Shown: piece by piece, positions 6,107 to 12,934 of the stretch
Layout of the letters: the number at the start of each line of letters is the position of its first letter
Position numbering within the stretch: the stretch's first letter is position 1
NCBI GenBank assembly: GCA_020058465.1
Contig: JAGVDZ010000045.1
Location: 1 to 14,177 of the forward strand
Reading direction: 5' to 3'
DNA from: Parachlamydiales bacterium
GTDB taxonomy: Bacteria > Chlamydiota > Chlamydiia > Chlamydiales > SM23-39
Length of the DNA: 14,177 nucleotides
Program-made: the position numbers and the translations under genes
Notes under the pieces: generated by a model
Told to the model about the DNA's origin: nothing
Databases searched by the model: none
The model's input: the letters and a program-made list of their open reading frames with translations, nothing else

Positions 6107-7254
6107 GCCATAATCTCTTCACTTTGACAGAGTCTCATTTGGAGACAGGACTATTGAAAGTGCCCGTAGGCTATTGTGTGACTTCGTACGTAGATCCACA
6201 GAAAGGACTTTTTTATGCGGGCTATCCCATCTCTTGGCTCGTTGATAAAGATCCCCTCGAGGTGATCTACCTCTTATATCGAGGCAGGATGGGGACAGAG
6301 CAAGAGATGGGTTCATTCCGACAAGAATTGGAAAGACGCTCTGGTTGTTCTCCCGAAGAGGTGACTCCCTTGCCAAAGGTTGGTGTAGGCAACCCAGCTC
6401 ATCTGTTTGCATCGTGGCTTCTCACACTCGAACGTGACCGAGCCTTCATTTCGTACGAAGAGCAGGTGTTAGAATGGATAGCCAAAATACCAGCTTGGGT
6501 TGGACTATTTATCGCGTGCGCTCAAGGATGGCAACCGAGGAGCGATCTTACTTTGCCGATGGAACCCTTTTCTTGGCATCGTCGTTTTGTTGCAGCAGTG
6601 GGAGTGAACCCTCTTGCTCATTTGTCGCATGTGATCTCTTTGATTTCAATTCTCCATTTTGATCATGGAGGAGGTAGTTTCTCCTCTTTTATCGCTAAAA
6701 ATATGGCTTCAGGACTTGCCTCTTTACTCAGCTCAGAGGCAGCTGGATTCATGGCTCAAGGTACTTATCGCTCTGCTCAAGAAAGTAGGAGGAGTCTTGA
6801 CAACCTCTTCGAATTAGAGGCGAAGCTACAAGGAGATCTATCGCCTCTTCGAGTTCGAGCTTTGCTGGAGGAAAAATTATCTAAGGAAGGGACTTTAGCA
6901 GGCTTCGGCCACCCACTTTTAGAGCAAGAGGATCTGAGGGCAAAGATTCTCTACGACTATGGACAAAAACATTTTCAAAATCACCCACTGATACAGTTGG
7001 CCCACATCGTTCGAAGTGAGGGCACTTCTCTTTTAGCTCTAAGAAAGAACTGTCATCAATATCCGAATGTCCACGCCATCAATGGCGCCCTACTTTGGGC
7101 GGCTGGGTGGACATATCCTCAATATTTACCCCTCGTCATCGGCATGGCCCGCTCAGTTGGCACGGCTCTGCAGATTCTCTATGAACGGACAGAAGCTGGC
7201 CAGGGACAAGGTCTTCCCATGGTGCAACCTTACTACCTCTACCGGAGTCGTTGA
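6103..7254 (+). CDS. Citrate synthase homologue with altered active site
   Basis: This 383-residue protein has the overall plan of citrate synthase, which joins oxaloacetate and acetyl-CoA. Recognisable blocks are GYCVTSYVDPQKGLFYAGYPI near 23-43, LHFDHGGGS at 184-192 (His185 and His188 aligning with oxaloacetate-site histidines), GFGHPLL with His270 (second catalytic His) and the C-terminal MARSVGTALQILYER with Arg350. Two catalytic positions are changed. The segment that should carry PLHGxAN reads GTYRSAQE (219-227) and has no His from residue 189 to 269. The catalytic Asp of PNVDAHSG is His324 in PNVHAING. A standard citrate synthase mechanism therefore looks impossible. It is coupled to mdh by a 4-base overlap, so a related or structural role is plausible. 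The reading frame is intact, so it is not an obvious pseudogene. Confidence 0.8.
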   Translation: MSHNLFTLTESHLETGLLKVPVGYCVTSYVDPQKGLFYAGYPISWLVDKDPLEVIYLLYRGRMGTEQEMGSFRQELERRSGCSPEEVTPLPKVGVGNPAHLFASWLLTLERDRAFISYEEQVLEWIAKIPAWVGLFIACAQGWQPRSDLTLPMEPFSWHRRFVAAVGVNPLAHLSHVISLISILHFDHGGGSFSSFIAKNMASGLASLLSSEAAGFMAQGTYRSAQESRRSLDNLFELEAKLQGDLSPLRVRALLEEKLSKEGTLAGFGHPLLEQEDLRAKILYDYGQKHFQNHPLIQLAHIVRSEGTSLLALRKNCHQYPNVHAINGALLWAAGWTYPQYLPLVIGMARSVGTALQILYERTEAGQGQGLPMVQPYYLYRSR

Positions 7255-8222
7255 CATTGAATACTTCCTTGAGAACCTACTATCCCCCGATTGAACCTAG
7301 GCGATCGGGATTATTAAAGACAGACGGAGTCCACCAGATCTACTGGGAAGAAAGTGGTTGTCCTGAGGGGCTTCCTGTGTTGTTTCTACATGGAGGTCCT
7401 GGTGCAGGAACAGATGTGCATCATCGTTGTTTTTTTGATCCAGATCGATACCGCATTATCTTGATGGATCAAAGAGGTGCTGGGAAAAGTGTGCCTTACG
7501 CCACGCTGCAAGAGAACACTACTTGGCATTTGGTCCGAGATTGTGAACGATTAAGACACCATCTGAAGATTCCCAAGTGGATGTTGTTTGGTGGTTCTTG
7601 GGGAGGTTTCTTGGCTCTTGTTTATGCCATCACCCACCCTGAGGTGGTCTACTCTATGGTTTTGAGAGGCGTTTATTTAGGAAGAAAAAAAGAGGGTTTT
7701 TGGTTTTTTCAAGAAGGGGCTTCTAAAATTTTTCCCGATGAATGGGAACGATTTCTCGAGCCTATTCCTGTGGAAGAAAGGGGGGACATGATTGGGGCCT
7801 ATTTCCGTCGTTTGACGTCGCCTGAGAAGAGCCTACGAAGAAGGGCTGCTCTCGCATGGTCTCGCTGGGAGGGGGCAAACTTGCGCCTTTTTTTTGATCC
7901 CCAAAAGTTTGACGATTTTGCCGAAGAGACTCGAGCTGATGCTCTGGCAAGGATAGAGTGTCACTATTTCATCCACGGTTGTTTCCTAGAAGAGGACGAT
8001 TGGATTTTAACAAGAATGGGCAAGCTTGCAAGAATTCCAGCGGTCTTAGTCCATGGGCGGTATGACACGATTTGTCCTTTAGAAAATGCGTGGGAGCTCC
8101 ACCGCGCTTGGCCAGGCTCAGAGCTTCGGATCATCCCTGACGCTGGACATACATCGGGAGAAACAGGGACGCTTGATGCCCTTATTGATACCTTGGACCG
8201 CCTTGCTTCAATTGGAATGTGA
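7251..8222 (+). CDS. pip: Proline iminopeptidase (alpha/beta hydrolase, S33)
   Basis: Prolyl aminopeptidases of family S33 release N-terminal proline from peptides in the cytosol. The product of up to 323 residues begins with the family signature LRTYYPPIEP. Visible are the oxyanion motif HGGPGAG (47-53), DQRGAGKS (73-80), the nucleophile elbow GGSWGG with Ser116, the conserved Trp-Glu (WSRWEGA, Glu207) that binds the substrate amino group, and the acid and base Asp272 (HGRYDTICP) and His300 (DAGHTSG). All catalytic residues are present. No ATG fits; TTG at 7251 overlaps the preceding stop, while TTG at 7257 has GGAG at a better 9-base spacing and may be the real start. It ends the plus-strand run. 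Its last 41 bases overlap the 3' end of the convergent gene on the other strand. Confidence 0.93.
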   Translation: MTLNTSLRTYYPPIEPRRSGLLKTDGVHQIYWEESGCPEGLPVLFLHGGPGAGTDVHHRCFFDPDRYRIILMDQRGAGKSVPYATLQENTTWHLVRDCERLRHHLKIPKWMLFGGSWGGFLALVYAITHPEVVYSMVLRGVYLGRKKEGFWFFQEGASKIFPDEWERFLEPIPVEERGDMIGAYFRRLTSPEKSLRRRAALAWSRWEGANLRLFFDPQKFDDFAEETRADALARIECHYFIHGCFLEEDDWILTRMGKLARIPAVLVHGRYDTICPLENAWELHRAWPGSELRIIPDAGHTSGETGTLDALIDTLDRLASIGM

Positions 8223-9249
8223 GAGATCCTTCATTGATCGTGTATTCGGTAATAATCCCTGTGGCAGGATCGTAGGATCCCGTGACTTTGAGCCAACCCT
8301 TGAGATAGCCGGCGTCGGGACAGATGAATTCTAGGCGATTGTTTGGGCGCTTCTCGACATGAATGGTGATGAGGTTTTCTTTTTTGCTCAAGAACTCATT
8401 CCCGAGCCACCGAGAGATTGTAGCCAACATCTTGACAAGAGTTCCCATGGAACCCACTCCGTAAGGCAAAGGGTTGAGAGAGCAAAAAGAGAATTGTTGT
8501 GCTTGAGAATCTTGTAAAAACGGCCACAGGGTGAAGGTAGGATCTGCGATCAGGGGTAGAGGCTGTTGGGTCGACGGATCCAGCGGTAGCTTAACTTGGG
8601 TGTCGATCGTCCTTCTGATATCGATCTCACGGCCGTTGATGCGAACCTGAGGACCCGATGCATAATCCATTGTCATGGTTGCATATTTATGACAGTTCTC
8701 TTGAGGGCAAGAAGAGGGTGTTTGCCCTTCACAAGAAGTGATCTGACCATTTTCGTTGTAGGAGGTTTTGATTTTAGAAGTTGGAGATGTTTGGCTGGAT
8801 TCTTTGATATTGCCATTGGAATGCCGGGTAATGGTATACTCGGTGAGCCCATCTTGGTTGTTTTCGTAGACGTATCGGAAGGTTAAAGGTCGCTGTTCTT
8901 GTTCGAGTGGGATATCCGATGTAGATGTGGTGATTGTTGGGGGTATCCAAGGTTGAATGACACAAGGAGGTGCGCTTGGGGTTGAGTCGACTACGACACG
9001 ACCTGCAGATGAAAGAAGCTCTGGAGATCCGAGCCACTTCCAAACGATCCAAATAATTGCATTGAGAATAGGGATTGAGAGGGCAAAAGCTGTCATACAC
9101 GACACTACCCGCTCTTTCCAAGACAGGGAAGGGAAGGCAATGTGATGGAAGTTGATCCCTTTAGAGCCACGGAGCCAACGCTCTTTTGCCTCTAAAAAGG
9201 GGGAGATCAGGATGTTTCCAGCTGTAAGGGGTTGAGTCAAAGTGGTCAT
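8182..9249 (-). CDS. Hypothetical protein with one N-terminal membrane helix
   Basis: I do not recognise this 355-residue protein. A polar N-terminus of about 45 residues leads into one strong hydrophobic segment (residues 48-74, with ALSIPILNAIIWIVWKWLG). A Pro/Ser/Thr-rich linker follows, then a large polar domain. That domain contains SNGNIKE and YNENGQITS, which recall the short beta-hairpin repeats of YwqK/MORN-like proteins, and the string TEYTI occurs twice, near 136-140 and 334-338. Several Cys lie in the middle (SCEGQ, SCPQENC). An anchored protein with an exported or lumen-facing domain is likely. ATG at 9249 is chosen; an upstream ATG at 9306 would add an Ile/Tyr-rich stretch, and neither has a clear Shine-Dalgarno. 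The IPIL motif recurs in the gene at 10304. The 3' end overlaps pip tail to tail by 41 bases. Confidence 0.72.
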   Translation of the reverse strand: MTTLTQPLTAGNILISPFLEAKERWLRGSKGINFHHIAFPSLSWKERVVSCMTAFALSIPILNAIIWIVWKWLGSPELLSSAGRVVVDSTPSAPPCVIQPWIPPTITTSTSDIPLEQEQRPLTFRYVYENNQDGLTEYTITRHSNGNIKESSQTSPTSKIKTSYNENGQITSCEGQTPSSCPQENCHKYATMTMDYASGPQVRINGREIDIRRTIDTQVKLPLDPSTQQPLPLIADPTFTLWPFLQDSQAQQFSFCSLNPLPYGVGSMGTLVKMLATISRWLGNEFLSKKENLITIHVEKRPNNRLEFICPDAGYLKGWLKVTGSYDPATGIITEYTINEGSLTFQLKQGGPRYQ

Positions 9250-9253
9250 AAGT

Positions 9254-9281
9254 TTGTACCGTATTTCTACGATGATAATAT
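9254..9281 (+). promoter_or_regulatory. Candidate promoter for the 9327 membrane protein gene
   Basis: TTGTAC (9254-9259) and TAATAT (9276-9281) are spaced by 16 bases in the AT-rich gap between two divergent genes. Transcription would start near 9288, about 40 bases before the ATG at 9327. The minus-strand gene must also be promoted from this 77-base gap, but no convincing boxes were found for it. Confidence 0.35.
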
Positions 9282-9326
9282 AGATTAAAGCAAAATATAA
9301 AAACATTTCAATGTGCAGTATATTGT

Positions 9327-10139
9327 ATGGTAATTGAGTTATCTAATTTGGCTGTATCTTGGAAGGGGGCTTGGAAGCGTTCTTTAAGTTGGACCACAAC
9401 CCTGTGGGCTTTTGGATGGCTTGCTTGTATAGAGGCCTTGCGTCTGCTGTTGGGCACCCATTTTTTACATAGCTCATGCCGTGGACTGGTTCTAGATATG
9501 CCTCTTACTGTAGGACTTGGTGGTTTTGTATGGATTGGGTGGTATCTTTTTTTACGATGTCACAAGGGGGGAGCTACGCAATTTAGATGCGATAGGGTCT
9601 GTAATAATGATTTATATAAGTTATTTGTGATGTCTTGGATCCCCCTTTGCGGATGGGTTGTTTGTTTTTGTATGACAGCTCCCTTTCTTTGGGCAGGGGG
9701 GAGGTTCCCTTGGCTTGGGATGATCTTTGGTTGGGCGGTAGGACTCCTTTTACTTGTAGAAAAAATTTGGCTTGGTATGCTCTTTTTTGCTTTTCCCCTC
9801 CTGCTACCATTGTTGTTCATAATTCAAATAGAATCTTTATTCAGTGTGCAAACCATACGACTTATGTCGATACAATTTCGCAAGGTATGGCCGCAAGCTT
9901 TGGGCTATTTTGGGCTAGGAATGCTCCCCTTGTGGGTTGTTTGGGAGGTTTGGGACCAGGTGACCATATCCCTAGGGGTGGCGATATTAAACTGGTCTTG
10001 GGTCGGGATTTGGTTGGCCGAGCTTCCTTGTATCTTGCTTTTTGCTCTTGCAGCTAGGTTTGCATGTCAATGGTTTTTAGATAGTTCTGTTGTTCTTTGG
10101 GGTTCACTCTATGCAGATGAGCGAGATAAACATTTCTAA
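9327..10139 (+). CDS. Hypothetical multi-pass membrane protein
   Basis: I do not recognise the family. The 270-residue protein is very rich in Trp, Leu and Phe and shows about six hydrophobic segments: near residues 24-42, 60-75, 98-120, 127-165 (probably two helices), 195-215 and 220-250. The loops are short, with basic clusters such as RCDRVCNN near 86-94 and QFRKVW near 182-187. A short polar tail (YADERDKHF) follows the last helix. No signature of a transporter class or enzyme is visible. The ATG at 9327 has no obvious Shine-Dalgarno, but the next Met is far inside. It is divergent from the 8182-9249 gene and is followed by the palindromic copy 2 of the dispersed repeat. It lies among proteins that look restricted to this bacterial group. 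Confidence 0.75.
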   Translation: MVIELSNLAVSWKGAWKRSLSWTTTLWAFGWLACIEALRLLLGTHFLHSSCRGLVLDMPLTVGLGGFVWIGWYLFLRCHKGGATQFRCDRVCNNDLYKLFVMSWIPLCGWVVCFCMTAPFLWAGGRFPWLGMIFGWAVGLLLLVEKIWLGMLFFAFPLLLPLLFIIQIESLFSVQTIRLMSIQFRKVWPQALGYFGLGMLPLWVVWEVWDQVTISLGVAILNWSWVGIWLAELPCILLFALAARFACQWFLDSSVVLWGSLYADERDKHF

Positions 10140-10190
10140 TGTATTGTACCTCACACGGCTCGAGTATGGAGTGATTTCTTTCGTTTGATA

Positions 10191-10258
10191 TATACACAAA
10201 TGAATTCCAAGCGTCGCCGACACTGTCAAAAACCAACTTTTGAGTTCATTTGTGTATA
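10191..10258 (+). repeat. Dispersed repeat, copy 2 (complete 68-bp palindromic form)
   Basis: The left arm (10191-10207, starting TATACACAAATGAA) is complementary to the right arm (10242-10258) over 17 bp with a single T-G wobble. The interior contains the odd palindrome GTCGCCGAC (10213-10221). Bases 10206-10258 are identical to 12810-12862 of copy 3 over 53 positions, and 10218-10258 match copy 1 at 40 of 41. It sits between the 9327 membrane gene and the 10304 gene, in the same orientation as that downstream gene. As RNA it would form a long hairpin in the leader. There is no T run, so it is not a standard terminator. Confidence 0.85.
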
Positions 10259-10303
10259 AGTCGCTGGTCTGGTATCATGCTCCTGCTCGGAGGTCTAGGA
10301 TTT

Positions 10304-11755
10304 ATGGGTTTATCTATTGACACAGGTGTGAGGGCGGCGGATGCCTTCATCAATTGCGTGCCAGTGGTTGGGCAGCTCAATCAGTTCGTACAGCTCTGCT
10401 ATAGAACCACGGCGACTGTCCAGGGTCAGACTGTCCCTGGATTCAAGACCACCCTTAAAATTCATGTTCTCAGTAAAACTCCGTCGGAATTGGTTGTTGG
10501 ATGTATCCCGATCTTGGGGACGATCGTGGCGATCGTAAGGCTTGTTTTCTTCATCTTATTGGGATTCGAAAGTGACCTTAACAGGGCGATCTTGTCCGGT
10601 CGGTCGGATTTAGTTCAGCTTTGTTTGGACAATGGGGCTCTCGACGATCCAGAGAGGGCAGTGCAAGCCCTCATACGAGCCGCTCGACAGCAGGAGGGGG
10701 GACTTTTTGATTTAGTTCTCAACAAGAAAGATCAAACATCCCCTCACTATTGGAGATACAAGGATGTGATCAAGGTGTTGGCAAGTGGTGCTTTGAGTGC
10801 AAGTCAGGCTGTGGGCCTATTGACTGTCTGGGAGTCCTATGGTGATCGCAAGGTAGAAGCTTCAGATTACAATGTGGATAGTCAGGATTTTTCCAAAGTC
10901 ATTGTGTTCTTGTTGTCCTTGGAGGAGGACTCTTTGCGGGTATTCCAATTGTGCCAAAAACTCCAGAATGTGTTAGACACCCCTAATGTTGTTCAAGGGT
11001 TAGCATGTTACACAAGACAAAGACAGAGATCCTTAGCGAAGAAGGCACTTTCTTTGTGGGAAGTTCAAAACGTGCACCGTGTTCTCGATGCTCTACCAAG
11101 AGAAGAGATGTTCGGTCCAACGCAGGCAATTGACTTGATCCCTACTTTCGTCACGTTTGCGAAAGGATCGTGGACTGATATAGCAACTAAGATTATAGAT
11201 AAATTTCCCTCAGAACTCTTGTTCGAGCCTTTTGCAAAGTTTTTAAAATTTGAGTTTTTCGGTGTAGAAGAGCCACCACCTCCTGATTGGCCAATAGTTC
11301 TCTTAGTTCTCTCTGGGTCGGTGCCTTTAGAAATAGTCGAAAAGGTTGTCTCTAAACTTGCGAAGCCCTCGTTGGAGCAACTTATTGCTTTCTCCGTTGC
11401 CATTGAAGGCTCAAGGTTAATCAGGCAGGGAGATCAAGCTTCTTGGGATCAGTGCTGGACGATTTTGAGCTCTTGGGCTGGGCAGTTCAGTGGAGATCAG
11501 ATAGGTGAGTGGCTTATCCAAACTTCAAAAGGGGGAGCTTTTAAATTAACTCAACACCTCATTACACATTATCAAGATCAACTTACTCCTCAATTGAAAT
11601 TCAAAATACTTCAAGAAGCCTTTAATTCTAATAATTTAGGTCGTCAGTTTTTTCAGCAGTGTAGAGCCCTTTGGGAAGGAGATTTTTCGGCATCTGATTG
11701 GAAGATATTGACTTCCCAACAACGACAACCTGCAGGGGAGATTGCGTTCTTGTAA
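10304..11755 (+). CDS. Hypothetical membrane-associated protein with helical repeats
   Basis: The family is not recognised. The 483-residue protein has two hydrophobic regions in its first 90 residues, each opening with a similar motif: NCVPVVG (17-23) and GCIPILG (66-72). The second region runs on as a clear transmembrane stretch (LVVGCIPILGTIVAIVRLVF and onward to LLG). Residues 92-128 (LNRAILSGRSDLVQLCLDNG) look like one ankyrin-type helical repeat. The remaining 350 residues are polar, strongly helical and could be solenoid-like. Paired hydrophobic blocks followed by a large cytosolic domain resemble chlamydial inclusion-membrane proteins, an inference only. The ATG at 10304 has GGAGG 10 bases upstream; ATG at 10277 and GTG at 10250 (inside the dispersed repeat) are in-frame alternatives with no Shine-Dalgarno. 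The oxidoreductase start follows the stop closely. Confidence 0.75.
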   Translation: MGLSIDTGVRAADAFINCVPVVGQLNQFVQLCYRTTATVQGQTVPGFKTTLKIHVLSKTPSELVVGCIPILGTIVAIVRLVFFILLGFESDLNRAILSGRSDLVQLCLDNGALDDPERAVQALIRAARQQEGGLFDLVLNKKDQTSPHYWRYKDVIKVLASGALSASQAVGLLTVWESYGDRKVEASDYNVDSQDFSKVIVFLLSLEEDSLRVFQLCQKLQNVLDTPNVVQGLACYTRQRQRSLAKKALSLWEVQNVHRVLDALPREEMFGPTQAIDLIPTFVTFAKGSWTDIATKIIDKFPSELLFEPFAKFLKFEFFGVEEPPPPDWPIVLLVLSGSVPLEIVEKVVSKLAKPSLEQLIAFSVAIEGSRLIRQGDQASWDQCWTILSSWAGQFSGDQIGEWLIQTSKGGAFKLTQHLITHYQDQLTPQLKFKILQEAFNSNNLGRQFFQQCRALWEGDFSASDWKILTSQQRQPAGEIAFL

Positions 11756-11766
11756 GGGGATTTGTT

Positions 11767-12702
11767 GTGCAAGTGCATGTTGTGGGAGGTGGGATTGCGG
11801 GTGTTTCAGTTGCCTGGGCTCTTCTTCAAAGAGGCCACACTGTCACCCTTTGGGAGGCGGACAAGATTGGAGGTGGGGCTACGCAAGCTTGTACGGGATT
11901 TCTCCATCCTTTCCCAGGTCTTAGAGGTCAGATGGCTTATCTTGGACAGGAGGCGATGGAAGTGGCGCTTCGTTGGCTTCAGGAGCTTGAAAAGAGGGCC
12001 AGGGTCATCCTTCATAGAGGGATTTTTCGAGCCGCTTTGACACAAGACCAGCAATACGATTTTGAGATCTCGTGTAGACGATTTCCACGCTGGGTAGAGA
12101 AGGTTGTCTGGCGCGGCTTTGCAGGTATGTGGATCCCTCAAGGGTGTGTCCTTTCGGCTGTCTGTTTTGTCGATACCCTCTGGGCTCTTTGCGAGGAGAA
12201 GGGAGCTACTTGGATCCAAAAGAAGGTTGAGTCTTTAGATCAACTCCCTAACAACGAATTCATTGTGTTAGCTACAGGGGCTTGGAGCCATCTTTGGGAT
12301 CCTTCTCTACATTCTTTTTATAACAAAGGGCAAAGTTTTCAGATTCATATCAAGGGGGATATCGATTGGGCTGTCAGTGCTGGAGGACAGATCGGTCGAA
12401 CGGACCGGGATCATATTTTGATGATTGGTTCGACTTATGAGCACGGCGACTTATCTTGCAACGTGAACCTTGACAAAGCAAAGCCGTTCGTGGAGCAGAT
12501 GGAGTCCTTTTATCCTGAGGTTACACCGAGCCGCATCGTCCAAGGCTTTGTCGGTCTTCGTGTTGGGGATAGCAAGAGACCATGGCCCTTGATTCGAACG
12601 ATCGCAAGCAATACGTCGTTGTTTACAGGTCTAGGGTCAAGAGGGTTGCTGTATGCTCCTTATTTCGCAGAACAGCTTGCTATCCAAATAGAAAAACCCT
12701 AA
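11767..12702 (+). CDS. FAD-dependent oxidoreductase, DAO (D-amino acid oxidase/dehydrogenase-like) family
   Basis: The 311-residue protein is a DAO-family flavoenzyme, probably cytosolic or membrane-peripheral, that would oxidise an amine or D-amino acid. The FAD-binding Rossmann motif GGGIAG lies at residues 7-12, followed by the strand ending in VTLWEAD. IGGGATQACTGFLHP near 37-51 is the usual second DAO block. VLATGAWSH lies mid-protein, and the C-terminal FVGLRVGDSKRPWPLI and LFTGLGSRGLLYAPYFAEQLA close the FAD domain. Chlamydia carries a protein annotated as predicted D-amino acid dehydrogenase that may be its counterpart. The substrate is not readable. The GTG at 11767 has AAGGGGA 6 bases upstream; the frame is open back to 11698, but that part overlaps the previous gene. 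The tight spacing suggests cotranscription with the 10304 gene. At 311 residues it is shorter than many DAO enzymes. Confidence 0.88.
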   Translation: MQVHVVGGGIAGVSVAWALLQRGHTVTLWEADKIGGGATQACTGFLHPFPGLRGQMAYLGQEAMEVALRWLQELEKRARVILHRGIFRAALTQDQQYDFEISCRRFPRWVEKVVWRGFAGMWIPQGCVLSAVCFVDTLWALCEEKGATWIQKKVESLDQLPNNEFIVLATGAWSHLWDPSLHSFYNKGQSFQIHIKGDIDWAVSAGGQIGRTDRDHILMIGSTYEHGDLSCNVNLDKAKPFVEQMESFYPEVTPSRIVQGFVGLRVGDSKRPWPLIRTIASNTSLFTGLGSRGLLYAPYFAEQLAIQIEKP

Positions 12703-12744
12703 GCCTCAATAGCTGACAAAAGTTGGGAATTTGACAAGGAGGTA

Positions 12745-12816
12745 GCTTGGAATTCATTTTTCTGAAACAGCTAAACTTAAAAAGTTTAGCGATACCAAGA
12801 AAGGTGAACTCCAAGC
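12745..12816. repeat. Imperfect palindrome with nested hairpin, next to repeat copy 3
   Basis: GCTTGGAATTCATTTTTC (12745-12762) is complementary to 12799-12816 at 15 of 18 positions. Inside it a perfect 9-bp stem with an AAA loop forms (12770-12778 with 12782-12790). The left arm also matches the reverse complement of the left arm of copy 2 (the AATTCATTT part), so it belongs to the same repeat family. No T run follows the inner stem, so an intrinsic terminator for the oxidoreductase gene is doubtful. Confidence 0.6.
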
Positions 12817-12862
12817 GTCGCCGACACTGTCAAAAACCAACTTTTGAGTTCATTTGTGTATA
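12805..12862 (+). repeat. Dispersed repeat, copy 3
   Basis: Bases 12805-12862 match 10201-10258 with one mismatch in 58 positions, and 12810-12862 are identical to copy 2. The outer left arm of the copy 2 palindrome is missing here; instead the left end pairs with 12745-12762 upstream. The repeat ends in TATA and continues to TATAAT (12859-12864), a perfect -10-like hexamer, but no acceptable -35 box stands at the right distance. It lies 72 bases upstream of the PhnP-like gene and in its orientation. Confidence 0.8.
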
Positions 12863-12934
12863 ATACCAAATATCAAGCCGCGCGCAGTATAAAATCTTGC
12901 AACTTGACTATAGGCTTGCTACTCTGGCTGGACC

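Noticed and set aside
9635..10057. 140-codon plus-strand frame overlapping the 9327 membrane protein gene
   Set aside because: It is out of frame with a longer gene that has continuous hydrophobic helices and a proper start; no independent ribosome site or domain is visible.
11806..12219. 137-codon open frame on the minus strand inside the oxidoreductase gene
   Set aside because: It lies fully antisense to a gene with clear FAD-binding motifs and its translation shows no recognisable domain; it is a shadow frame.
12770..12790. Intrinsic terminator for the oxidoreductase gene
   Set aside because: The 9-bp stem with an AAA loop is perfect, but no T run follows on either strand.
4241..12862. 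CRISPR array or tandem repeat from the recurring 41-bp sequence
   Set aside because: The copies are kilobases apart, with unrelated genes between them and no regular spacers or cas genes.
12844..12864. Promoter made of TTGAGT and TATAAT at the end of repeat copy 3
   Set aside because: The two hexamers are only 9 bases apart, far too close, and no other -35-like hexamer stands 16-18 bases upstream of TATAAT. In copies 1 and 2 the -10-like hexamer is not conserved.
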